Positions 28,849 through 38,257 of a stretch of 64,000 bases of DNA are shown here, one piece after another. The notes under the pieces were generated by a model that worked only from the letters and a program-made list of their open reading frames with translations, did no database searches and was not told the origin of the DNA. Origin of the DNA: Trichomonas vaginalis G3 (Eukaryota; Parabasalia; Trichomonadida; Trichomonadidae); contig NC_067205.1 in the NCBI RefSeq assembly GCF_026262505.1, positions 18,535,645 to 18,599,644 on the forward strand. Reading direction: 5' to 3'. The position numbers and the translations under genes are program-made. Numbering within the stretch: the stretch's first letter is position 1; every line of letters starts with the position of its first letter.

Positions 28849-29640
28849 TTATTCTTGACTTTGTTGTTGCATTTGTTCCATTTGTTGCATTTGTTGTTGA
28901 AGTTGTTCTTGTAATACAATACTTTCACCAGTTGCATCTTCCAATTCGAAACTTTCTGCCGTCATTGACAAATACATAGGACATAAAAGTTTTACAGGAA
29001 CAAAGTTTGCGTCGACTAAGGTTAAGTTTATGTTTGCTAAAGTGTTTGAGTTTACTAAAGCTGAAAACTCTGCATTCGAATGAACAATAGGCAAACCAGC
29101 AGAGAAAGTGTTGTTTATACGCATGAGTATCTTTTGGTCATAGTAGTTTCTGTCGACATTCGAATAGCACTTTGAACCTAAGTTTGAAACAATATATAAA
29201 ATAGGTGTACTTAAAGTCAATGGAACAGACAAACCTTGTATGACACCTTTTCCTGTTATAGGAAACTGTTGGTAGTAAAAACCAGATATAAGTTTTGTAT
29301 TATAGCTCATATCGTTTATACTAAACTCGGTCGGACATCCAAACATAATGAAACCTGCTCTAGTTGCAGCACATGTTACACTCGTCCTTAAAGTATTAAA
29401 TAAGTCAACAAAACCTGTTGGTGGTATATCTGAGTAAGTATCTTCAAAGGAGTATTTTTTACCATTCACAACAATAAATCTTCTGGTGTCAAAAGAGCAA
29501 AACAGGCTTTAGTCGTCATTGTGTTTAAGGTTAGTTTACAATATCGTCCTTGAGGACTTTGTAAGTTTGTTGTTATAGAATTATATGACTCAGGGTTTTT
29601 AGTCGTAATAGTATAAACATTGTGTCTTCTGCCATTTACT
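28849..29640 (-). pseudogene. P1: penton-like (single jelly-roll) minor capsid protein, broken
   Basis: The main 206-residue frame is beta-rich (CPTEFSINDMSYNTKLISGF, SVPLTLSTPILYIVSNLGSK, LANINLTLVDANFVPVKLLC) and ends in a Gln/Met-rich tail. The NINLTLVDANFVPVKLL stretch has the same form as the P2 protein ending NIKFRITDLFDCDLEFM. Position next to the SCCG gene, with capsid genes nearby, fits a vertex (penton) protein. Assignment by pattern and context; broken. Confidence 0.5.
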
Positions 29641-30226
29641 TAGCAAATAAATTTTAATGAAATGTTGTGGTCGTCAAATATTTTTATAACGTCTGGGAAA
29701 CTATATTTTAAGTTCAACGTTTCACCTCCTTTCATAACGTATATCTTGTCAATGACATTATATGAAACACCACAGCAACTAACGTCGGGTTCTATTTCTT
29801 TGATGTTTATATCGTCTGCCTCTGTCAAAAGTTTCAATAGTTCTTTCAAAACTTCATGAGGTGCGATGACATATGAGTTCACTTTACAGGGTTGTGCTCA
29901 ACCAAGTTTAACATTATACCCAAAGCCTGACAAATCTTCTCCTGAGTTTTAAGTTTGTCTTTAAGTTGTTGTAGTCGTTTCGAATATCTGCAACAGAACT
30001 TAAGTCTCTGCTAACTTCAGGATATGTTGGTTGTTCTTTTACAGGAACTATTGTTATACCATCTTCGTCTTCGTATGGTTTCCCCACTTCAACATCTCTT
30101 TCTTTGACATTGACAACAACACTTTGACTGTTTGTTTGAGTTGGTGAATTTAACTTCACATCTGCCACCGCCATTAAACCTTTTGAAACACTTACGCTTC
30201 TATTTTTCGGAAATGACATTTTACTT
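29640..30226 (-). pseudogene. P1: SCCG-motif protein, broken
   Basis: Starts MSFPKNRSVSVSKGLMAVAD. The middle is Val/Pro/Glu-rich (VEVGKPYEDEDGITIVPVKE). The C-terminal part has IKEIEPDVSCCGVSYNVIDK and LKYSFPDVIKIFDDHNISLK. The P2 protein at 48802 has the same architecture with DDEVSCCGTVAKI and a comparable tail. The family is shared by both elements, always beside the penton-like gene. Function unknown; the SCCG motif suggests a disulfide or metal site. Confidence 0.5.
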
Positions 30227-30237
30227 AGAATAAAAAG

Positions 30238-30657
30238 ATGGACGTATTTGAGTATCTCTTCGAATTGAAGCAAAACAAAGTTTACACACACAAACAATAC
30301 AAGTTCATTGACAGAGTAGTTCTTTATACAAACAATGGAAAATGTTATAGAATAGCAGTCTTTGCTGAACCAAAATATTTTCATAAAGCAAAGAAAGTTG
30401 GTATAACTGAAATGGTGAAAGTTCTTGAAGCAGACAAAAATATAACAACAAAACTGACCGATATTTCTAAAGGTAAGTTTTATAAACAATATTATATCAA
30501 AACTGGCGTACTGTCAATATTTGCCGGAGAGAAGTCAGTTCAAGAACAACTTACTGACCTGCTGCCAAAATCTGCTCGATGGAAGCTGTCGTTATACCAA
30601 TCTGAGGAGCCCCAGCAGGTTTCATCGAACGAATCTTCAAAAGAGCATCTTCCGTGA
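30238..30657 (+). CDS. P1: uncharacterised protein (139 aa)
   Basis: Looks whole. It starts MDVFEYLFELKQNKVYTHKQ and contains a Lys-rich central region and a hydrophilic Ser/Gln-rich end that overlaps the 3' end of the capsid gene on the other strand. It is divergent from the SCCG gene; the 11-bp gap plus leader carries TTTTTA-type tracts in both directions. No family recognised. Confidence 0.45.
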   Translation: MDVFEYLFELKQNKVYTHKQYKFIDRVVLYTNNGKCYRIAVFAEPKYFHKAKKVGITEMVKVLEADKNITTKLTDISKGKFYKQYYIKTGVLSIFAGEKSVQEQLTDLLPKSARWKLSLYQSEEPQQVSSNESSKEHLP

Positions 30658-32157
30658 AAAGTGCTATTGGTTTTGTAAACTTCTTTGCTTTCAGTTCATC
30701 TGGACCGTCTCTGTCACCAGTATATTGTATTTGTACAGTACCAACAGTTGAAATACCACCCATAAAGTCTTCTGAGTCAGCAAATGGAATGCCAAGCCAA
30801 AAGTTTGAACGGTCTCCATTTGTATATTGAGTTTTTGACCTCCTGTATGAGTCCATACTTTCACATATGGCATAATAGAACTTTGCATTTCAGGGTTTAT
30901 GGTTGTTGTGAAGTTGTTGTTAAAGTTCATAGCATCTAATGTCAAGTTGTATGACCTCATATCCTCAACTGTAGAATATTCTTCTCTTGGATAATATTTG
31001 CCATCTATGTTTATATGATATTTAATACCAGGGTTGTAGAAACAAGAATAGTCATTTATAGTTCGTCTGAACAGTACAAACATAGTATCTGCATGTTTCA
31101 TTGCAGTTGTTAAAGCAATATCTGTTCTTGCACCTGGGTCAGCACTTTGGTTTCCAACTTCACCTGCAAAGTCTTTGACAGATATTTGGTGTATAGGGAA
31201 CATAAGTGGAACTGCAATATATTTGGCAGCTAAAGCATTTGAAATATCTGGGTCCAACATATAGACTGCAAGTCTGCTTTCTATTCTCTTGCATTCAAAC
31301 TTTTCGCATGTGAACTTAACTGGGTCCCAAGCATCTCCAGCAGCATTGAAATAATAGTTTACTTCAGTGTTGAGGTTTGAGAAACCAAAGTCTAAGTCAA
31401 CTTTGTCTTTGCAAAATTCGGCGAATGACGTTTGATTTGCTCCCTTTACGTCTGTAAGAGTGAATGGGTCTTGCGTTGGTGCAATGACTAAGTTATTTTT
31501 GCTTGGAGTAAGTTCGATAGAAATTTTTCCTGCCCAGTTTGGCAAGTATCTTAAAAACCTGAAGATGAGGAAAGATGACAAAGGAACTCTAAGTTTCAGT
31601 TTTACTTTGGTTACTGCTGCTGCAGTTTGTCCAGAAAGGTTAACATAAACTCCTGGAACGTTAGGGTCAAGTCTTCTTATTTTCTCAATAGTTGCATACT
31701 GGTCTGTTTGTTCTCTAGCTTGTGGTTGTACTGAGTTTCTCAAAGCGAACCATTCATAGTTTGCCCATGTTACTGTTTGAACTAAGTCAGAGTTAGAATA
31801 TATCTTATATCCCATGAAAACTTCTGGAGCATATTGGTATCCGACATAGAAAATTCCATTGCAACCTTTCTTGTCAGACAACTTGGCAGAAGGTTTTATT
31901 TCAATGTCTTGTTCCACGTATAAGAATGAGTTGTCAATAGAAATTATATGAAACCTGTCGCATGCAATATCTACTGTTGTTGAAGAACCTTCTCCAAACT
32001 CACCTACGTTTCCATAAGAAACAGCAGTTGTATATTCGTAAGTTCCAGGAACTATTTCTGACCTTCTAATGGCATTGTCGCATTCGTTATACCATTCGGA
32101 AACATTTCCATTCATAGCATCCAAAACTGTTGGCGTTATATTCTGAGCGGCGTACAT
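30551..32157 (-). pseudogene. P1: major capsid protein (double jelly-roll type), broken
   Basis: Starts MYAAQNITPTVLDAMNGNVS. Hallmarks of Polinton capsid proteins: early EYTTAVSYGNVGEFGEG, CDRFHIISIDNSFLYVEQDI, VPLSSFLIFRFLRYLPNWAG, MLDPDISNALAAKYIAVPLM and KHADTMFVLFRRTINDYSCF, then a distal part with IPFADSEDFMGGISTVGTVQ. The length (about 530 residues) fits the family. It would form the hexon-type shell. The gene is nearly whole but broken. Confidence 0.7.
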
Positions 32158-32189
32158 TTCATATGAGTAAAAATATAGAATAGTTGGAT

Positions 32190-33081
32190 TTATATGTCAT
32201 AATAGAACCCACGTGGACCAAGCTTTACTTTCTTCCTGACTGAGTTTTTAACTCTTCTTTTTCCTTCATTGCCCTCTGCTTCAAGTTGTTGCATCTTTGC
32301 ATTATGTTCATCTAGTATGTTGCAAATTTCCCATGTCCTTTTTGCCTTTGGGCTCTGGTCGCCCAACTCAGGTAACCTATATCCTAGAAAGATTTTGTCA
32401 TAGTTTGTATTTGAGTCTTCGCGTATTGTTTGCATGACTCTTTCCTGAGTTTCCGGTTCAAGCTCTTCAAACAGTGCCTGTCCATATGGAATAAGCTCGT
32501 TTCCAAATATATGTTTTTGTAGCCATTCTGGTTTTCTTTCCATGTTACCAATAATATCTTTTGTGAATGGGAAAGCTTCTACCCAATCTTTCAGTCTTGC
32601 GTCGTTTATTTCTGTAGTTGGTTTTATTTTGTCAAGGAACATGTTTTTCAATACTAACATTTCATTTGGTACTGTCCATTTGAGTTTTCTTAAATATTCA
32701 TCCCTTCTCGATTCATCGCCTGCAAAGTAAGTTTTTATGACATTTTGTAAACTTTCGTTTGCAAGGTCATGTACAATAGGTTCTCTTCCTTCTCTCCCTA
32801 ACTCTCTTTCTAAACTCTTCACCAAATATACCATCTCTATGGTTCTGTGTAGTTCTTTGAGATAAATGTTCTAGAACGTCAGGTGTTATATTTCCATCAG
32901 CCATGTTCATTTCATACTGGTCCAAAATATCTGCATGTTTCATATCTTTCAATGGCATTAAAGCCGCGCTTAAAATACCAGCTATATCTCGTTCACCATT
33001 GACTTCCATTGCGTCTACAACTTCTTGGAATTGTGGTTGTAAGTTTATGAACCACCTATCCGGGTTAGCTTTATGACCCAT
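32190..33081 (-). pseudogene. P1: uncharacterised helical protein downstream of capsid genes, broken
   Basis: Starts MGHKANPDRWFINLQPQFQE; mostly alpha-helical, charged sequence (DAMEVNGERDIAGILSAALM, EILKNMFLDK-type helices, WLQKHIFGNELIPYGQALFE) and a strongly basic C-terminus (RRVKNSVRKKVKLGPRG). Overlaps the next upstream gene by about 35 bases. A virion or scaffold role is possible from position; no family assigned. Confidence 0.4.
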
Positions 33082-33863
33082 CTCATTGTAGTTCCATCGT
33101 CTGCAGAAACAAAAGTAGGTTTGTTTCCATCTTGGTTAGGTTCTGAATGAACTTTAAACAATGTTTCATTTCTATATGTTTTCTTGAAATTTAACCTTTT
33201 ATCTTCACCGAGTTCATCCGAAGATTGAACGTTAAATGCTCGTAAGTAAAAAGGGTTGTTGTATTTGTGTACATTTTTTTTCAGTTCTTCCATTCTATGC
33301 TGAATATTTTCATCTGGTGCTGGAGTCTTTTGTATGTCGGCAAACATTTTTCGATATTCTTCTACTATGTCAGCCGAATTTTTTTTAGACTCTTGGAAAT
33401 ATTCCATATTCTCCGCATACTCTTGTTGAGGGTCAAGATTTTTCGGCTGTTCCAAATCTTCATCTAGTTCTGTGAAGTTAGTTTCCAAAGGAGTGACTTG
33501 TTCGTTTCCTTCAGGCTCTTCTAGCTGTTGTTGCTGAACTATTTCTTCCATGTCTGGTTGTATCTGAACTATTTCTTCCTGTGGAGTTTCTTGTACCTCA
33601 TCTGCTGGCATTTCATATATTCCGAGACCGTTTTTAACAATTTCCCTATCTACGTCATCCGCATTCATAAGCTTTTGTTCTTTCGTTCCGTCTCTATTTT
33701 TTACGCGTTTCATGACGAAAGTTGAATTGTCATTTAGCTCTGACATCAAATATCTCGGAGTAAATTCATCCATGTCATTTGGATGATATGCTATTAAATC
33801 ATATCCCTTAGCGAGCTTGTATTTTCCAGGTTTGAGATTATATCCGTTTTGGTGCTGAGCCAT
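33045..33863 (-). CDS. P1: uncharacterised acidic Gln/Glu-rich protein (272 aa)
   Basis: A whole frame starting MAQHQNGYNLKPGKYKLAKG. Residues about 85-150 are Gln/Glu-rich low complexity (PDMEEIVQQQQLEEPEGNEQ). The C-terminal third is mixed-charge globular-type (YNNPFYLRAFNVQSSDELGE). Part of the leftward gene block with capsid genes. Function unknown. Confidence 0.45.
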   Translation of the reverse strand: MAQHQNGYNLKPGKYKLAKGYDLIAYHPNDMDEFTPRYLMSELNDNSTFVMKRVKNRDGTKEQKLMNADDVDREIVKNGLGIYEMPADEVQETPQEEIVQIQPDMEEIVQQQQLEEPEGNEQVTPLETNFTELDEDLEQPKNLDPQQEYAENMEYFQESKKNSADIVEEYRKMFADIQKTPAPDENIQHRMEELKKNVHKYNNPFYLRAFNVQSSDELGEDKRLNFKKTYRNETLFKVHSEPNQDGNKPTFVSADDGTTMRWVIKLTRIGGS

Positions 33864-34379
33864 AAAGCTAAATAGGTTCGGGTCAGTATTTCCATCCTTG
33901 AACTTTCCAATAGCTTCTTTATATCTGTCACTAAAGTCAAACTATCTGGGAAAACCACACTCTTCTTTAAGCATTTTAAGAATTCTTGGTTTCCTTGTTC
34001 TCTACTTCTTTTATGTCCTTGCTCTGTTTGTGGTTGTTGTTGTGCAGGGTTTTGAACTGTTGGTTGCTGTGCTGGTTGTTGTGTTGGTTGTGTGCTGGTG
34101 TTGTTGTTGTGTGTTGGTTTTGGTGCATGCCTGTGTCTGTGTCCATGTGACGATGTAAATGTTTTAGGTAGTCCTGGTGCAGGTGCTTCTCTTGGAGGGT
34201 TTGGGTGGTATATAGGTTCCACTAGCTAGTATATAAGTTCCACCAGCTGGTATATAAGTTCCACCAGCTGGCACATATGTTCCATCTGCAGCGTAATGTC
34301 CTACCTGACTTTTCGTTTTTAAGAAAGCATTTACTAGGTCTGTTTTGGTCTGTTGTAACTCTTTTTCTTGACTTTTCAC
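33794..34379 (-). pseudogene. P1: Pro/Gln-rich protein with GTYIPAG repeats, broken
   Basis: A 5' part (from 34379, MKSQEKELQQTKTDLVNAFL) holds four GTY(V/I)PAG-type repeats; the next part is His/Pro/Gln-rich (HGHRHRHAPKPTHNNN, TQPTQQPAQQPTVQNPAQQQ). Low complexity, no family. Repeats and Pro/Gln richness suggest an extended structural or linker protein. Confidence 0.35.
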
Positions 34380-35425
34380 AACAGTTGCTCTAACGGCGTC
34401 ATAGGCACTTTGAACTGCCTGTCTCGTTGCTGCATCTTTATTTTCGTCATATTTTGTGCTACTTCTTTTAACTCTTTGTCGAAACCTTCAGACTTCAGTT
34501 TCTTTCCAGATGAGAAGTCGTTCACTTGTTTCACCTTACTATGAAGAGCTTCGAAGGCATTCTTAAAGTCAGCATTCATTAAAGCTTCATTTGAACTGTC
34601 TTCATCCGCTTGTATTTTTGTCCTTATTGACCCTATAAGTTGGGCTGCTTTAGCGTTGGCTTGGGCATCTAACCAGTCATTGTTGGCTTTTATATATTCT
34701 GCGCTTTTCATTGCCTTTTGCATAGCCGCGTCGTTATTTTTACTTTCTTGTGCTAAGTTTTCATACTGTACGGTTTGGTTTTGCAACTGTAAAAGTTTTT
34801 CTGCCTTTACATTTGCTTCAACTTCTTTTTTATACTCATCGCTATCCATATATGTCTTCAGGGCTTTTTGTTTTATTTCTTCATCTTTCAGTACTTTATA
34901 TTGAGTAGTATGGTTTTTCAAATTTATGACATCTTGTTCCATTTTTGCTACTTCTGCTGCTTTTTCTGACACTTTTTTCGCATATTCCTCTGTACTTAGT
35001 TCTTTCAGTTGTTCTTCTTTCTTCTTTTTCTCTACGTTTAACTCATTGAGTTTCTTTGTGTGTCTGTCATATTCTAGTTTCTTTTCGTTTTCACCTATTT
35101 GTTTCTGTATGTCTATGTTTGACTTTTTGACATCTGCTATTTGATTTTTGAGTGAACTCAAATTCATTTGACTTTGAGGGTTATAGGCTGTTCCGTCTGC
35201 AGCTCCACCATAGCCTGCCATTTTCGCTAAAAGTGCCGCTCTTAAACCTCCACTCTGTGCACCAACAACTCGGTTTAAAAGCATAGGATTGCTTGACATT
35301 TGTTGCAACATAGTGGGGTCATTCAGCATTTGTTGTTGCAACTGTTGTTGTGGTGTCAGTCTTACTATTGGATGTTTCAATGCTCTCTTCCTCTTACGTA
35401 TATTCTTACGTAGCTTACGTGGCAT
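34376..35425 (-). CDS. P1: large coiled-coil protein with basic N-terminus (349 aa)
   Basis: A whole frame. The first 20 residues are very basic (MPRKLRKNIRKRKRALKHP), followed by a Gln/Met-rich stretch and then a long coiled coil (about residues 95-330: SLKNQIADVKKSNIDIQKQI, KLNELNVEKKKKEEQLKELS). The basic head plus coiled coil suits a DNA-condensing core or tethering protein. First gene of the leftward block, starting just inside the right terminal repeat. No family assigned. Confidence 0.5.
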   Translation of the reverse strand: MPRKLRKNIRKRKRALKHPIVRLTPQQQLQQQMLNDPTMLQQMSSNPMLLNRVVGAQSGGLRAALLAKMAGYGGAADGTAYNPQSQMNLSSLKNQIADVKKSNIDIQKQIGENEKKLEYDRHTKKLNELNVEKKKKEEQLKELSTEEYAKKVSEKAAEVAKMEQDVINLKNHTTQYKVLKDEEIKQKALKTYMDSDEYKKEVEANVKAEKLLQLQNQTVQYENLAQESKNNDAAMQKAMKSAEYIKANNDWLDAQANAKAAQLIGSIRTKIQADEDSSNEALMNADFKNAFEALHSKVKQVNDFSSGKKLKSEGFDKELKEVAQNMTKIKMQQRDRQFKVPMTPLEQLL

Positions 35426-35449
35426 TTTAAGTGAAGTTAAAAAGCGGTT

Positions 35450-36230
35450 TTTGACAGATGTTTTATTGAGACTTCTTCGTAAAGACTTTGTTGAGACTTC
35501 TTCGTAAATGAGTGTAAATGACCCAAAAATATATTTTAGGGTAGAAGGGTATATCTACCCCGTTTTCTACCCTCTTTTCTACCCTCTTGAATTTTCATGA
35601 ATTTCTTCGTAAAGACTTTGTCAAGACTTCTTCGTAAAGACTTTGTTAAGACTTCTTCGTAAAGACTTTGTTGAGACTTCTTCGTAAAGACTTTGTTGAG
35701 ACTTCTTCGTAAAGACTTTGTCAAGACTTCATCGTAAAGACTTTGTTGAGATTTCTTCGTAAATGACCCTAGTAGTATATTTTTGGTGTAAATTTCATGA
35801 AAATTCAAGAGGGTAGAAATGAGGGTAGAAAACGGGGTAGATATACCCTTCTACCCTAAAATATATTTTTGGTGTAAATTTCATGAAAATTCAAGAGGGT
35901 AGAAATGAGGGTAGAAAACGGGTAGATATACCCTTCTACCCTAAAATATATTTTTGGTGTAAATTTCATGAAAATTCAAGAGGGTAGAAATGAGGTAGAA
36001 AACGGGGTAGATATACCCTTCTACCCTAAAATATATTTTTATTGAATTCTGTATAAAATTCTGAGTAAAATGACAGATGTTTATATGACCCTTACTTGTC
36101 CGGTTTATAGGACCTCTCTCATATTCTATCTTGTCGTAAATAAAACTCACAGTCATGTATGTCCTCTAAACTTCATTTATACTAAACATCTTCGGGGCTA
36201 GAAGGCACGAAGTGCCTGGAAGCCCCACTA

Positions 36231-36264
<34 letters not shown>
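35450..36264. repeat. P1 right terminal inverted repeat and subterminal arrays
   Basis: Inverted counterpart of the left end: 24-bp units (about 35460-35770), GGGTAGA units (35525-35603 and three reversed copies 35793-36045), then the hairpin tip and a T-run (36233-36264). It keeps about 80 bases of the methylase 3' end (near 36095-36170), of which the left end lacks about 55. Confidence 0.8.

Positions 36265-36270
<6 letters not shown>
36265..36270. repeat. Target-site duplication, right copy (AACAAA)
   Basis: Matches 11640-11645. The same local sequence, GATCAACAAAGATATTTT, occurs uninterrupted at 36501-36518, giving a natural picture of the empty site. Confidence 0.7.
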
Positions 36271-36502
36271 GATATTTTCTATGTCAGTAAATATTGTGCT
36301 TTTTTTGGATTGTGAATGTATCTATCAAGGTTCTAAATAATAAAATATCGCTTATGGTTGCTAATCTAGTTAATTTAGGATAATATAAAACTTTGAATAG
36401 AATTCTACAGCATCTTCATATAGATTCAAGATATTGGCCATCCCATATCCTGTTACATATGGTAATGTTATGACTATTTATATCGAACAACGATTTTCAG
36501 GA
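36271..36502. repeat. Host spacer, diverged tandem repeat unit
   Basis: No gene. AACAAAGATATTTT at the P1 junction and at 36505 mark two diverged copies of a host repeat about 240 bp apart. Confidence 0.5.
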
Positions 36503-37969
36503 TCAACAAAGATATTTTTCATAAGAATATAAGGCAATGTGATGTCTGTTTATATCAAACAAAAAAAAATAATTAGTGGAACCTTCGATAGATGCGATTG
36601 ATTCTAGAATATGTTGTTGTTTTGAATAGAGTTCTTCGTCTAATTCAAGGTCATCTATTTGTTCAGCAAATTCAGCAAATTTAGCAGGATTTTGATCGAT
36701 AATTGAGTCTAATATGCATATTAATTTATTATTTATTGTTTGATCGTCTGCATCCGAGCATAGATCAATCAATAATTTCCAAATTTGATCCTCGATTACG
36801 ATCACATCAGTAGTTAATAGTAGATGCAAAATTTCAAGTATTAGATTGCAGACAGAAAGCCTAATTTTCGCTGGTATTCTTTCCCAGTTTGAAATGAAAA
36901 ATCTAAATAAATTAGAACCAAACAAATTCCTAGCAAATAATGGATCTCTTGATGAATAATTTGTGAGAAAGTTGATTGCATAAATGGAATAATCCCATAT
37001 ATCTGATGTTGCACACGAAATAAACTCTTCAAGAGTAGAAGTTGTTATCATTCTATCTACCATTGATGGATCTAATTTTGAGATGATTATATTATATATT
37101 GCATATGAATTAATAATCGATTTTCTATCAATTTCATAATCTTTTTGCATTTTTTCACCAATTGGCGTTTCTCTAGGTATTTTGGATATTTTCCCATTTA
37201 TATAAGGTAACGATGAGAAAACTATTTCGAAAATATCATTTTCGATAAAAAATTCGATCATATCTGGAAAATTATCAAGATAAGAAGCAATAATTTGAGA
37301 TCCAATGTCATACATATGATATCCATAAATGATAGTTATGATTTCGCTCAATCTTTCTGCAATTTCTTTTGGAGGATTATTTTGAATTATTATATTTGTA
37401 ATAAAGCCAATATTTCGAAGTATTATATCTTCATCTTTATATTCAATCCTCTCTATGTGTTCTAGCATCATTTCAATGCCATTGCATTCATAAAAAGTTT
37501 CCAAAAGTGAATGGAATCTATAAAACAAACCGGAAAGCATCTCGTATGAAACTTTAACATAATACAAAACATCTCTCTCCTTATCTAGTCCTTGGATCAA
37601 AACTGAAATTAAGTTGGAATTTGCAATTTCTTCTTCTTCAATCTGAGTATACCTTAACACTTTTTCAAAAAACCATATAAGATATACAACTTCTTGAGAA
37701 GTATTTTCAACAGATAAATTATTTAAAATTTCTAAGCACATTTTAGAAGCCATTACATCATTTAAATAATCTATATATGTTTGGTCTTCAATGAATTTGA
37801 TTGACAGACGTGATGCAACATTGCAAGCTAAAATATAATTTTTATCATTTAGATGTGATTGAGCTAGTTCATAAAGTGATTTGAATTGGTTGAATTTTAG
37901 TTCATAATGCTTCTCATTAATAGGGATTTCCCTTTGAATATTAAGAATATCATCATCTTTATAGTCCAT
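36503..37969 (-). CDS. Host: alpha-helical-repeat (armadillo/HEAT-like) protein (488 aa)
   Basis: A long whole frame made almost wholly of amphipathic helices (LAQSHLNDKNYILACNVASR, VVYLIWFFEKVLRYTQIEEE, LIDLCSDADDQTINNKLICI), the look of armadillo/HEAT-type solenoids, which are plentiful in trichomonads and serve as protein-binding scaffolds. No named family is claimed. The last ~25 residues are encoded in the diverged repeat next to P1, so the original C-terminus may have been altered. A candidate initiator, TCACTTTTTC at 37977-37986 (minus strand, about 7-16 bases before the ATG), resembles the trichomonad Inr. Confidence 0.6.
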   Translation of the reverse strand: MDYKDDDILNIQREIPINEKHYELKFNQFKSLYELAQSHLNDKNYILACNVASRLSIKFIEDQTYIDYLNDVMASKMCLEILNNLSVENTSQEVVYLIWFFEKVLRYTQIEEEEIANSNLISVLIQGLDKERDVLYYVKVSYEMLSGLFYRFHSLLETFYECNGIEMMLEHIERIEYKDEDIILRNIGFITNIIIQNNPPKEIAERLSEIITIIYGYHMYDIGSQIIASYLDNFPDMIEFFIENDIFEIVFSSLPYINGKISKIPRETPIGEKMQKDYEIDRKSIINSYAIYNIIISKLDPSMVDRMITTSTLEEFISCATSDIWDYSIYAINFLTNYSSRDPLFARNLFGSNLFRFFISNWERIPAKIRLSVCNLILEILHLLLTTDVIVIEDQIWKLLIDLCSDADDQTINNKLICILDSIIDQNPAKFAEFAEQIDDLELDEELYSKQQHILESIASIEGSTNYFFLFDINRHHIALYSYEKYLC

Positions 37970-37976
37970 ACAATTT

Positions 37977-37986
37977 GAAAAAGTGA
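37977..37986 (-). promoter_or_regulatory. Candidate trichomonad initiator (Inr)
   Basis: On the minus strand this reads TCACTTTTTC close to the start codon, fitting the known Trichomonas Inr core (TCA followed by a pyrimidine and T/A) placed within 20 bases of ATG. Confidence 0.4.
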
Positions 37987-38257
37987 CAATATTATTTGAA
38001 CAAAAAAAGTGATTTGGACTTTACTAATGTCACCTCTTAATTTCGTTTGATATAAACTTAATCAAAATTCATATCAAACTTAATTTTATTTTCGAAACGT
38101 TGGTGGTAATCAAATTGATTCTAATGGTAGCTTCAGATTGGCCTTAATTTAAGCTTCCTCAGTCAATTGCTTTGGACATTTTTATTAAAAATAGACATTT
38201 TATACACGAAAGATTCAACAAGTTGAAGAATAGTATTCTACAGGCGTGAATAAAAAA

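Larger units (their letters stand above)
11646..36264. mobile_element. P1: Polinton/Maverick-like element, about 24.6 kb
   Basis: A virus-like DNA element bounded by long inverted ends and a 6-bp target duplication. Recognisable parts: Dam-like methylase, small membrane and minor-capsid-like proteins, fibre, DDE-type integrase, three KilA-N genes, packaging ATPase, SF3 helicase, HNH endonuclease, penton-like and double-jelly-roll major capsid proteins, and several unknowns. Rightward genes dominate the left half and leftward genes the right half. No PolB was recognised, unlike classic Polintons; the SF3 helicase recalls Tlr-like and polinton-like-virus sets (inference). The element is broken in many genes (roughly fifteen to twenty lesions) but its ends and duplication are well kept, suggesting a fairly recent insertion. 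Confidence 0.9.
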
